From: an uncultured Myxococcales bacterium
Lineage (GTDB): Bacteria; Myxococcota_A; UBA9042
Direction: 5' to 3'
NCBI GenBank assembly: GCA_903840165.1
Contig: CAIMEY010000082.1
Coordinates: 1-64,000 of the forward strand
Length of the DNA: 64,000 nucleotides
In this document: positions 1-8,135 of the stretch, in pieces
Layout of the letters: every line of letters begins with the position of its first letter
How positions within the stretch are numbered: position 1 is the stretch's first letter
Made by a program: the position numbers and the translations under genes
Notes under the pieces: generated by a model
Database searches by the model: none
What the model was told of the DNA's origin: nothing
Seen by the model: only the letters and a program-made list of their open reading frames with translations

Positions 1-77
1 GACAATCCGGGACGCTCCGGCGGCGCTCGACCCGGCGCTCCCCGCGACAATCCGGGACGCTCCGGCAGCGCTCGACC
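1..77. repeat. Imperfect 45-bp-period direct repeat
   Basis: The 32 bases at 1-32 recur at 46-77 with one mismatch (G to A). The repeat lies inside the Arg/Gly/Pro-rich reading frame and encodes a repeated 15-residue unit, so it is best seen as a coding minisatellite in a disordered tail. Confidence 0.8.
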
Positions 78-294
78 AGCACCGGCACCGCGAACGTCAG
101 GCCATGGCCGCCCAAGTACCCGCAAAGATTCCAATGAGTTGCCGCGCACGCCAGGAGCCACACGTCGGCCAACGCGGCCCGCAGATGGCGGTCGTGCTGC
201 ACCCTCGCGCGAAGGTGGCACTCGCGGCGGCCCAGGGCGCTCGGGCGCTCCCCCGCGAGGCAACGGTGGAGGCCGACCTCGGAGAACGCCATGA
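1..294 (+). CDS. 3' end of an unidentified gene, Arg/Gly/Pro-rich tail
   Basis: Frame 1 is open from the left edge for 97 codons and stops at TGA 292-294, overlapping the ATG of the next gene (ATGA), which is why I call it coding. The visible product is a basic, disordered tail rich in Arg, Gly, Pro and Ala, ending RPRRTP. It contains a 15-residue repeat, DNPGRSGGARPGAPR then DNPGRSGSARPAPAP, encoded by a 45-bp tandem unit. Such tails are common at the C-terminus of RNA-binding proteins such as DEAD-box helicases or RluB-type pseudouridine synthases, but the catalytic part lies outside the window, so the family cannot be stated. Confidence 0.65.
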   Translation, partial: DNPGRSGGARPGAPRDNPGRSGSARPAPAPRTSGHGRPSTRKDSNELPRTPGATRRPTRPADGGRAAPSREGGTRGGPGRSGAPPRGNGGGRPRRTP

Positions 295-1403
295 TCATGA
301 GGCGCATTTGCTGCGTCGTCGGTGCGCGGCCCAATTTCATGAAGGTCGCGCCGGTGGTGCAGGCGCTGCAAGCGCGAGGCCTGCAGACCCGCCTGGTGCA
401 CACCGGCCAGCATTATGACCCGCAGATGTCGGCGATTTTCTTTCACGATCTAGGCATGCCAGAGCCTGACGCGTTTCTCGGCGTTGGCTCAGGCAGTCAT
501 GCTGTGCAAACAGCGAAGATCATGACACTCTTCGAGCAGGACTGCCTCGATTTCGCGCCCGATTTGGTGCTCGTGGCCGGCGACGTCAATTCCACCATTG
601 CCTGTGCCCTGGTCGCAAGCAAACTAGGCATTTCTGTTGGTCATATTGAGGCCGGCCTGCGTTCGGGCGATTGGTCGATGCCCGAGGAGGTCAACCGTGT
701 CCTCACCGATGCCTGCGCTGACCTTTTGCTGACCCCGTCGCCAGATGCCGATGCCAACCTGCAAGCCGAAGGCGTCGCCGCGTGGCGAATTCACTGGGTC
801 GGCAACTGTATGATCGATAGTCTTTTGAAGCACTTAGATCGCGCGCGGGCGGAAAACACACCGGCGCAGTTGGGCGTGACCCCGGGCCAGTACGCCGTCG
901 CCACCCTGCATCGCCCTTCCAATGTCGATGATCCCCAGCAACTTGGCCCAGTTCTCGACGCCCTTGAGGCTACAAGCCGGCAGATTCCCGTAGTTTTTCC
1001 TGTCCACCCTCGCACGCGCGCTGCGATTGCGCAGACCGGCTGGACGCCGACCACGGGTCTACATCTGGTTGAACCCATGGGCTATTTGGCATTCCTTGGC
1101 CTTCTGGCCGACTCGCGCTTGGTCATGACCGACTCCGGCGGAATTCAAGAGGAAACTACCGCACTTGCCATTCCCTGCCTCACGTTGCGCGCAAACACCG
1201 AGCGCCCGATCACCGTTAGCCAAGGCAGCAATGTTCTTTTGGGCACGGATGCGCGTCGCCTAGCTCCAGCCGTCGCCGGCATCTTGGCTGGCCGAGGCAA
1301 AATCGGTACAATTCCAGAGAAATGGGATGGGCACGCTGCCGACCGCATCGCCGATCTGCTGATGCAACCGGTCCGCACATTGCGCGAAACGACCCTTGGC
1401 TAA
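291..1403 (+). CDS. wecB: UDP-N-acetylglucosamine 2-epimerase (non-hydrolysing)
   Basis: Interconverts UDP-GlcNAc and UDP-ManNAc in the cytoplasm, supplying ManNAc-type sugars for polysaccharide or LPS. The 370-aa length is normal. Family motifs are clear: GARPNFMK at the N-terminus, HTGQHYD, the GHIEAGLRSGDWSMPEE segment with active-site acidic residues, TLHRPSNVD, FPVHPRT, and the nucleotide-binding DSGGIQEE followed by the NTERP loop. The ATG at 291 overlaps the stop of the preceding gene and has GGAG six bases upstream. An alternative ATG lies two codons downstream. The next gene starts 10 bases after the stop, suggesting co-transcription, though the functional link to the ABC genes that follow is not obvious. 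Confidence 0.95.
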   Translation: MIMRRICCVVGARPNFMKVAPVVQALQARGLQTRLVHTGQHYDPQMSAIFFHDLGMPEPDAFLGVGSGSHAVQTAKIMTLFEQDCLDFAPDLVLVAGDVNSTIACALVASKLGISVGHIEAGLRSGDWSMPEEVNRVLTDACADLLLTPSPDADANLQAEGVAAWRIHWVGNCMIDSLLKHLDRARAENTPAQLGVTPGQYAVATLHRPSNVDDPQQLGPVLDALEATSRQIPVVFPVHPRTRAAIAQTGWTPTTGLHLVEPMGYLAFLGLLADSRLVMTDSGGIQEETTALAIPCLTLRANTERPITVSQGSNVLLGTDARRLAPAVAGILAGRGKIGTIPEKWDGHAADRIADLLMQPVRTLRETTLG

Positions 1404-1413
1404 GGAGTAGCAA

Positions 1414-2994
1414 TTGCGACGTAAGCTCGCACTTGGATTGGTTTTTATCATCCTCCTGGCCGGCGGCAGCTTGGCCTGGTGGTGGGCGCATCCGCCGCTA
1501 AGCCCCTTGCAGTGGCAGGCTTGGGTTCCGGCTCAAGCCCAAGCCGTCGCGTGGACCCAACCACTTGGAAAGATTCGGCCTGAGCTCAAGCAACTCATCA
1601 CAGCGTTGCCGGGTGCCTCTGGCGTAGGCGAGGCGCTGCAGTGGACCGCCGGCGTCGACCTGCTCGATGCGGAGGCGACCCAAGAGGCAGGCTTTCGCGA
1701 TGACGCTGGAATTGCAGCATTTACTTGGCAGGACGCTTTCTGGCTCGTGCTGCCGGTGCGCGGACAGACCGGGGCCGCCCATGCCCTGAAAGTCTTGGCT
1801 GATCGCGGCTTTAGCAGCCATCCCACGACCGAGACCTCGTGGGACATCGCCGATCGCAACAATCCCCAGGTGCAGGCCATGCAAGCCTGGCTCATCGATG
1901 ACGTTTTGCTGGTGCGCCAAGGTCCAGTCCAGGCCCAGGCCCTCGCTGCTTGGCGGGGCGCGACAAAGAGGGCCATTGCACCAGATACCCTTGGAATGAT
2001 TCATCTTGAGGCGCAGATCGACCCGGCTCTTCGCCAAGCCCTGCACGCGGGCCTGGGTCCAGCGAACCTGCTGGTCGGCGGTGCGGTCGACAAACTGCAA
2101 CGCATGGACGCCCAACTGGTCTTGAATGCCCAGGGCCCCGACCTCCGCGTGTCGCTGCGTTCGGCCGACAACGCCTTGGCCGACATGCAAAAGTATCACC
2201 AGGATTTCCTTGGCAGTTCCCCAGCCTTGACGGTAGGGGATCTGCTGGCGGACGAGACCGTCCTGCTGCTTCAGGCGCGCATCAATCCAGGACTCTTGTC
2301 GATGATTCCGCAAGGGATTCGCGGCCAATGGCTGCCGGCCTCTGCCCTGCGCGTCGTGGATCCGAACCTTGGTGCACTGGACGCCAATAGCTTGGTGCTT
2401 GGCGCCTGGGATGGCCAAATTGCACTAGCAATTCTTGGCATTGCCGACTCGGTGCCCTTGGATCCCCGCCTTGCCGTCGCCATGCCTTGGCGCAGTTCGC
2501 TGCGCTTGGCGTTGATTCTCTCCTTGCGCACCGCGGCCCAGGCTCAAGCCGTGGTCGACATGGCGGCAACGACGCTGGTGGCCCAGCAACCGCAAGCTAC
2601 GCAACTAGGCCAATGGCATGGATTTTTCTTCACCAAAGCCGCGACGCCCTGGGGCCTAGTGGCAAGCGGTCCTCGTCTTGCGTTCATTTCCGGCGAGGGC
2701 GAACTGGCCGACCTGACGCGCACCGCCTCGGGCAGGTTCCCGTCTCTCGGTCAGGCCAAGCATGATCCCGTAGTTGCTGAAATTATTGATGGAAAGTCGG
2801 CTTGGGTTGGCGTGGTCGCGCAGACGCCGCGGGTGGTGCGGTCGCTCCGCCGGCGGGGAATGCCCGATTACGTTGTGCAGTTAGTCGATTCCATTGAATC
2901 TTTTGCACTCAAGGTCGACTGGACCGCTTCGTCCCTGGAACTGCACGTGCACCTGTCACCCCACGGGACCGCACCACGCGAGGCCAAGCGATGA
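1414..2994 (+). CDS. Membrane-anchored exported protein of unknown function
   Basis: A 526-aa protein with a TTG start supported by AAGGAG seven bases upstream. Residues 5-23 form one hydrophobic segment (LALGLVFIILLAGGSLAWWW) preceded by RRK, so it is an uncleaved anchor or signal with the bulk outside the cytoplasm. The rest is Ala/Leu/Gln-rich with alternating hydrophobic stretches and no motif I recognise. The general look (repeated LPVRG, LVRQG, LRSADN segments) is like DUF3352-type periplasmic proteins, but I cannot confirm that. Its stop overlaps the ATPase start (ATGA at 2991-2994), so it is probably translated with the ABC transporter and may be an accessory or substrate-binding partner. 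Confidence 0.85.
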   Translation: MRRKLALGLVFIILLAGGSLAWWWAHPPLSPLQWQAWVPAQAQAVAWTQPLGKIRPELKQLITALPGASGVGEALQWTAGVDLLDAEATQEAGFRDDAGIAAFTWQDAFWLVLPVRGQTGAAHALKVLADRGFSSHPTTETSWDIADRNNPQVQAMQAWLIDDVLLVRQGPVQAQALAAWRGATKRAIAPDTLGMIHLEAQIDPALRQALHAGLGPANLLVGGAVDKLQRMDAQLVLNAQGPDLRVSLRSADNALADMQKYHQDFLGSSPALTVGDLLADETVLLLQARINPGLLSMIPQGIRGQWLPASALRVVDPNLGALDANSLVLGAWDGQIALAILGIADSVPLDPRLAVAMPWRSSLRLALILSLRTAAQAQAVVDMAATTLVAQQPQATQLGQWHGFFFTKAATPWGLVASGPRLAFISGEGELADLTRTASGRFPSLGQAKHDPVVAEIIDGKSAWVGVVAQTPRVVRSLRRRGMPDYVVQLVDSIESFALKVDWTASSLELHVHLSPHGTAPREAKR

Positions 2995-3716
2995 ACGTGG
3001 CCGAATTTGCCATTGATGCCAATGATTTACGCAGGGAGTTTGCCACGGCTGCTGGTCCTGTGGCGGCACTGCGCGGTTTGCACATGCAGATTCGCCGCGG
3101 CGAACGCGTCGCGGTCATTGGTCGCTCGGGGGCCGGCAAGTCGACCTTGCTCAACCTGATCGGCGCGTTGGACTTGGGCTACACAGGGCAACTTCGCGTT
3201 TTTGGTCAGGATCTTCAGGCGCTTAAGGACCGTCAGCTGTCGCAGTTTCGCAACCGGCAAATAGGCTTTGTGTTTCAGTCCTTCAACCTGCTGACCAACC
3301 TCAACGTTTTAGAAAATGTGTTGCTACCCGGACAGTTGGGCTCGCCAATGCCAGAAGTCGAGTTGCGCCAGCGGGCCGTGCAACTACTGGCGACGCTAGG
3401 GCTGGCCGATCGCGCTCAGCAAAATACCCAACAAATGTCAGGTGGTGAACGACAACGCGTCGCCATCGCCCGGGCCCTGTTGCTCAGGCCGCCTTTGCTG
3501 GTCTGCGATGAACCCACCGGGTCTTTGGACGCGGATACGGCTGAACAGATTCTTAGCGTTCTCTTTGAATTATCAGGCCAATCTCAAGCAACGCTGGTCC
3601 TTGTCACCCATGACGCCAGCATTGCCCAGCGCTGCGACCGCGTTCTGACCCTGGATGCCGGCCAAATGGCAGAACAGCCCCGCGGTGGCCCTGGATCGAT
3701 GGCGGTTGCGCCATGA
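2991..3716 (+). CDS. ABC transporter ATP-binding protein, MacB/LolD type
   Basis: A 241-aa cytoplasmic ATPase that would energise the adjacent permease. Walker A is GRSGAGKST, the Q-loop lies in GFVFQSFNLL, the signature is MSGGERQRVAIARALL, Walker B is LLVCDEPTGSLD, and the H-loop is VLVTHD. The SFNLL and DEPTGSLD wording is typical of the LolD/MacB/FtsE group, which act mechanically on periplasmic substrates rather than importing solutes. It overlaps both neighbours by four bases, indicating translational coupling. Which substrate it serves (lipoprotein, peptide or polysaccharide) cannot be told from sequence. Confidence 0.95.
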   Translation: MNVAEFAIDANDLRREFATAAGPVAALRGLHMQIRRGERVAVIGRSGAGKSTLLNLIGALDLGYTGQLRVFGQDLQALKDRQLSQFRNRQIGFVFQSFNLLTNLNVLENVLLPGQLGSPMPEVELRQRAVQLLATLGLADRAQQNTQQMSGGERQRVAIARALLLRPPLLVCDEPTGSLDADTAEQILSVLFELSGQSQATLVLVTHDASIAQRCDRVLTLDAGQMAEQPRGGPGSMAVAP

Positions 3717-5398
3717 GAATTCGACGCATCTTAGCTTTGATGATCAGCAATTTGCGCGCCAGTTGGCTTGGCGCGGCTCTGGCCATGGTGGGCATCGTCG
3801 TTGGCACGGGCCTGCTGGCCTTCTTCCTCGCCCTGGGCCAAGGCTTACGCGAACGCGTACTCAACCGCATCTTTCCGGCAAATCAGCTGGAAATTGAACC
3901 ACGTGCGGTACAGCTCTTTGGCATTGAGCAGCGCATTGGCCAAACGCCCCTCGATGACGCTCGGGTCCGCCAAGTTGCGGCCTTGCCTGGGGTAACCCGC
4001 GCATTTGGCAAACAAAAATCTGTCTTTCCAGCGCGACTTTGGGGGGGCAAGGAACTCCTCGGGTACAACCTGTTCACCGAAGCCTTTTTTGACGGCATGC
4101 CCCCAGATGTCGTGCATGATGAACTGGTTGATTTTGAACAATCTTCTCACAAGCAGACCGTAGATTCGGCGGCCCAGGCCCTTCGCTGCGACGTCAGCCT
4201 CGACTGCCCACCTGGGCAGCAGTGCCGCGAAGGGAGCTGCGAAGTCATCGTCTGGGCCGATCGCTTTACCGAAGATTTGGAAGTCTTTCTGCCGTGTTCT
4301 GCAGACAACGAGTGTCGCGACGGCCTGCATTGCGTCCAGGACCGCTGTCAGTCCGCCCGGGCCCCCGCGGCGGTCAGCCAGCGCTGCCAATTGCCCAATG
4401 CCGCCGGCAACGGTCGAGACATGGATTTCGACAAAGAGTCCGGCATCTTGCTTGCACCCTGCCCCACCGGCCTTTGTGCCACCGAAGCAGCTTGTCCAGC
4501 AGGAAAGTACTGCGCCGCGGATAACCCAGACGCTGTCCAAGGCTGGTGCGAAGACCCCTTACCCGCTGTGATCAATCCGCTTTTGCTCGAAGTCTTCAAC
4601 AGCGACATGGCCCGGTCCTTGGGCGCCGCACCGCTCGGCTCCCTGGCTGTCCTGTATGGCGTGCGCCTACATGTGGCCTTTGGCGATAGCTTTTTTACCC
4701 AAGACTCGCCGCGAGGCCGGCAACAGTACAAACAGGTTCAAATCGTAGGATTTTCCCGCAAAGCGCCTGAGCTCGGTCTGGCCCTGCCTCTGGGCGTGGT
4801 GCGGCATTTCAATGCCCGGCTCAAGGGTCCGGAGACGGCCAAGACCTACGACGCCATCTTGCTCGAAACGGGCAGCAATCAGGCCGTGCCAGAAGTCGTT
4901 AGCAGCACGGAATCACTTGGCTTTTCTCTATCGCGCAAGTCTCGTGCCGCGCGAACCTTTGGCACCGTGGTCCTGGTGACTTCCCTGGCGCTTGTGTTGC
5001 TGGCGCTGGTCGTACTGGTGGTGGCCGGCATTCAGATCGCCCAGACCTTTGCGATGCTGATTCAGCAAAGACGTAGAGAAATCGCAGTATTGCGCGCTAT
5101 TGGCGCTGCACGTGTCGACGTGATGGCCCTGGTCCTGAGTGAAGCTGCGCTCATTGGCGGTGCCGGCGGCCTGATCGGCTGTTCCCTGGCTTGGTCGACG
5201 GCCTATGTCGTCGATAGCGCGGCCGGTCATTTACTAAAGCACATTCCACTGTTACCACCCGAAGGCTTCTTCGTTTTCTCGCCATGGCTGTGGCCCCTGT
5301 CGGTGGCCGTCGCCAGCTTATGCTGTATTCTCGGTGCTTTTGGTTCTGCTCGCCGCGCCGCTCGGCTGGATCCGGCCCGCGTTTTGGCCGAAAGCTAG
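3713..5398 (+). CDS. FtsX/MacB-type ABC permease with a Cys-rich periplasmic insertion
   Basis: A 561-aa inner-membrane permease, partner of the ATPase it overlaps. It has the MacB/LolC layout: one N-terminal membrane helix (about residues 18-42), a large periplasmic region, then three C-terminal helices (about 415-445, 465-495, 515-545) around the conserved QRRREIAVLRAIGA segment. Residues 159-282 (4187-4557) are unusual: about 16 Cys in spaced clusters such as CPPGQQCREGSC, CRDGLHCVQDRC and CPAGKYC. They resemble small disulphide-rich modules found in secreted proteins elsewhere in this window. I know of no ordinary MacB or LolC protein with such an insert. No TolC or periplasmic adaptor gene is nearby. 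Confidence 0.92.
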   Translation: MRIRRILALMISNLRASWLGAALAMVGIVVGTGLLAFFLALGQGLRERVLNRIFPANQLEIEPRAVQLFGIEQRIGQTPLDDARVRQVAALPGVTRAFGKQKSVFPARLWGGKELLGYNLFTEAFFDGMPPDVVHDELVDFEQSSHKQTVDSAAQALRCDVSLDCPPGQQCREGSCEVIVWADRFTEDLEVFLPCSADNECRDGLHCVQDRCQSARAPAAVSQRCQLPNAAGNGRDMDFDKESGILLAPCPTGLCATEAACPAGKYCAADNPDAVQGWCEDPLPAVINPLLLEVFNSDMARSLGAAPLGSLAVLYGVRLHVAFGDSFFTQDSPRGRQQYKQVQIVGFSRKAPELGLALPLGVVRHFNARLKGPETAKTYDAILLETGSNQAVPEVVSSTESLGFSLSRKSRAARTFGTVVLVTSLALVLLALVVLVVAGIQIAQTFAMLIQQRRREIAVLRAIGAARVDVMALVLSEAALIGGAGGLIGCSLAWSTAYVVDSAAGHLLKHIPLLPPEGFFVFSPWLWPLSVAVASLCCILGAFGSARRAARLDPARVLAES

Positions 5399-5482
5399 CC
5401 ACCAGCTTCAGCGGGCTGAGCACGCGGGTTTCGAAGCACGCACTCGCAGCAGTAACGCTGCGGCACCACTTCACGCTTACAA

Positions 5483-6925
5483 TCAGGGTGTTGTCGCCGT
5501 CGCCGCCAAAGGCAGGACCAGTGGATTGGCAGCAATGATGGCCCTTTGGCCGGGCGTGAAGACCGCGTCGCCCGGTGCGGCAAACCAGAACATCACCTCG
5601 TCCTGACCAAAGCCAATACATTCATCGGGATCGAGAATGCCGTCGCCACTACTGTCGTGGCTGATGTCGCACTGGGGCGTATCCGTAATCGGGTCAAAGG
5701 TCTTGCCATCGCGCTCACAAGGGTGCCAAAGTCCAAGGAAATGCCCCATCTCATGGGCCAAGGTTCGACCGGCCAGCACCGCGTCGTCCCCCAGCGGGGT
5801 TAGGGCGATAGCAATGCCCGCACGCGGAATCCCGTGAAAATACGCAGGGCCCGGGATCGCTCCGGACACGCCGGCCGTCACGCCTTTGCCTTCCAGCCCG
5901 CCGCCGAGGATCTGGTCCACCAGGAACACGTCGATGACGCCACTGCCCCCAGCCACCTTGGCTCCGGCAAAAAGCGTATCCATATCGCTCTGTCCCGAGT
6001 CAGTCACATCATCTGGCAGCGAGATCAGCGTGTGCCCAGCTTCGAGGTCGCGCCAATCGACAACTTGCACTTGAATTCCCAGCGTTGCATAACGCGCCTG
6101 CACTTCCCCAATCATGCCAAGGATCTTAGGTTCGGTCGGCCCTGACGCTGCTGTGATGCCGCCAACCCCTGAAAAGAACAAGCGCAACAGCAACTTCCCT
6201 TGGGTCGGCAGTTGCCCGTCACTGGTCGTCTTGACCAGCAACGTGGTGCTGACATCGGCTAGGCCTGCCTCGGGAGGCTGCTGGCCAAAGGAACCGCCTT
6301 TGAGAATCCAGTGATAGCCACACGCGGCAAAGCGCCACAGGCCTCCGCCGACCAACACGTCCGAACTACTAGGCAACGCCGCCGTGCCCACCGCTGGCGA
6401 GGCCGACACGCGATTGGCGCAGTCCACGCATAGCGCGTTGCACTGTCCTTTGGCCCAAGGCGTGCCGTCGGGGCCAACGATCGTGGAAAGTGTAAAAAAA
6501 TTAGGATGTTTTCCGAGAATCGTCGCCACCACACCCACCGTGTTCTTCGGCAACTGCGTCTTGACCTGCGGCGAGGCACCTTTGCTGTCGAGGTCGCCGG
6601 CCCACAAGCCAATCGCGACAACGCCGGGCGGCAGGTCGGTTGGCACCGTCGCGGGCACCGGCAGACCCACATCCACGGGAACGTCCGCGACCGCGTCGGG
6701 ACCCGCTGCCGCATCGACAACGGCATCCACAGGGCTGCCGGCGTCGCCCAGGGCGTCCACAGCCGGCACGTCGGCCACATCGACCCCAGCGTCGCTAGTG
6801 CCGCTTTGTAGGTCAGCGCCAAGGTCAGCGGCGGTCTCGGTCGAACCACCGCAGCCGGCGAGTGCAGTGCTGCCCAGGGCAAATACGGCAAATAGCCAAC
6901 AGGATAGGCGCTTTTCGGTCCTCAT
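5483..6925 (-). CDS. Lipoprotein metalloprotease, M43 (pappalysin/cytophagalysin)-like
   Basis: A 480-aa putative zinc protease anchored by lipid. The N-terminus is a signal peptide ending in a lipobox (ALAGC, Cys 25), then an Asp/Ala/Val-rich tether of about 70 residues. The C-terminal third carries the extended zinc site HEMGHFLGLWH (metzincin HExxHxxGxxH) followed by Cys-containing loops (PCERDG, PQCDIS) and a Met-turn VMFWFAAPGDAVFTPGQR, as in M43 enzymes. SD GGAGAG precedes the ATG. It converges with the ABC permease (84-base gap). Substrate unknown; a role in nutrient acquisition or processing of surface proteins is plausible. Confidence 0.88.
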   Translation of the reverse strand: MRTEKRLSCWLFAVFALGSTALAGCGGSTETAADLGADLQSGTSDAGVDVADVPAVDALGDAGSPVDAVVDAAAGPDAVADVPVDVGLPVPATVPTDLPPGVVAIGLWAGDLDSKGASPQVKTQLPKNTVGVVATILGKHPNFFTLSTIVGPDGTPWAKGQCNALCVDCANRVSASPAVGTAALPSSSDVLVGGGLWRFAACGYHWILKGGSFGQQPPEAGLADVSTTLLVKTTSDGQLPTQGKLLLRLFFSGVGGITAASGPTEPKILGMIGEVQARYATLGIQVQVVDWRDLEAGHTLISLPDDVTDSGQSDMDTLFAGAKVAGGSGVIDVFLVDQILGGGLEGKGVTAGVSGAIPGPAYFHGIPRAGIAIALTPLGDDAVLAGRTLAHEMGHFLGLWHPCERDGKTFDPITDTPQCDISHDSSGDGILDPDECIGFGQDEVMFWFAAPGDAVFTPGQRAIIAANPLVLPLAATATTP

Positions 6926-7035
6926 GCGTTCTCTCCAAGCGGATGGTGGATGGCCGCGACCGGCACAACCTGACTTGCTTTGGAGCTCTGCGGCTCCTGG
7001 CCCATAATCGCCGTGACAGCCCGCCCGTGGGGATC

Positions 7036-8085
7036 TCAGTCATCCCCCTGCAGAGGCGGCAAATCCACCTGCTGTCCATCTTCCGGCAAACTCAGGAGTT
7101 CTCGGGCGTACCTTTGCTCCCCAGGCGAGCCATGGTCATACATCTCCAGCAGGGCGTCCACCTGCGCCGCCCGCGCGCCCACCGTATTTTCGTAGCCGTC
7201 AATGCAATCGGGCCGGTCCCCTTGAGGACAGGCCACCCGCACATGAAAATGGTCCGCATGCGGACTGGAATTGCGGGGTTGCACTAGAATGCGCATCGCC
7301 CTTTGCCGCAGCGATTCGGGCTCCCCTTGGCGCAGCGCGTAGTCCAGCAGGCGGTTGCGAAGGGCCACGGACACGAAGATCCACTGCACCACAACCCGTG
7401 GATCTGACAGCAGATGCCGAACCAACGTCCAATTGCGCGGCGTGTCGAACTCAACGCGTCCCTGCACACTCGGCGGCCCATCGGCAATGCCGTCACCGTC
7501 ATAGTGGACAAAACCGTTGCTCGCAGGCTGTCCGCTTAACCGGTCAAAACTATAGAAGATCACATCTGAATCACGACCACTGTTATGGCTCACGCTGGGC
7601 GCGATGTCACCCCCGCCTTGCCTAGACAGATTCGCAACTTGGAGCACAGAGCCGGGAAACTCATCGGCAACCGCCTGCGCGCTGCGTTGCAGCAGGCCGA
7701 CCAATTCCTCTGTTCCATAATAAAATCCACGCTGTTTGGTCGGTGCATAGAGACGGAGCGCCGAATCCTCCCGCACCGCCACGCCATCCTGCAACGCACC
7801 ATCCTGAGCCGAGCCAAGGCTGCGACTTCGCGTCGCCTGCACACCGCCAAACTCGCCCCCAGGCAGAGGATCATCGGCAGGCAGTTCCAAATCCTCTAAC
7901 GGATCAGGGCGTAGCGCAGCTGTAGCTGAAATCGCTTGGGGGACAGCAACCGCGGGCAGAGGATGCTGCCTGGAGGGCGGCGCGACCAAGGCATCGGCGT
8001 GATCTGTAGGGCGTGAATGACACGCAAATCCGCATAGCACCAGGAGTATCGGCGCAATCTGCCGGCCATGGCGCTGTGCTTGCAT
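7036..8085 (-). CDS. Murein endopeptidase, MepA/M74-like lipoprotein
   Basis: A 349-aa exported protein with a signal ending CGFAC (possible lipobox, Cys 22) and a disordered Pro/Ala region to about residue 110. The C-terminal domain has the M74 features: GGGDIAPSVSHNSGRDSDV (family HxxxxxxxD zinc-site pattern) and HADHFHVRVAC near the end (second metal motif HxH). MepA enzymes cleave the D-Ala to meso-diaminopimelate cross-links of peptidoglycan. The overall family is clear, but the protein is longer than E. coli MepA because of the N-terminal tether. It lies downstream of the TSP3/MopE lipoprotein on the same strand (gap about 50 bases) and may share its transcript. Confidence 0.87.
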   Translation of the reverse strand: MQAQRHGRQIAPILLVLCGFACHSRPTDHADALVAPPSRQHPLPAVAVPQAISATAALRPDPLEDLELPADDPLPGGEFGGVQATRSRSLGSAQDGALQDGVAVREDSALRLYAPTKQRGFYYGTEELVGLLQRSAQAVADEFPGSVLQVANLSRQGGGDIAPSVSHNSGRDSDVIFYSFDRLSGQPASNGFVHYDGDGIADGPPSVQGRVEFDTPRNWTLVRHLLSDPRVVVQWIFVSVALRNRLLDYALRQGEPESLRQRAMRILVQPRNSSPHADHFHVRVACPQGDRPDCIDGYENTVGARAAQVDALLEMYDHGSPGEQRYARELLSLPEDGQQVDLPPLQGDD

Positions 8086-8135
8086 GGACGCTCTCTGGAT
8101 ACGCCGTTCAGGAGCTCACGGCCAGCGAACCTGGC

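Noticed and set aside
104..418. Open frame overlapping the start of wecB in another frame
   Set aside because: It conflicts with the frame-1 tail that ends at the wecB ATG and with wecB itself, and its product has no family features.
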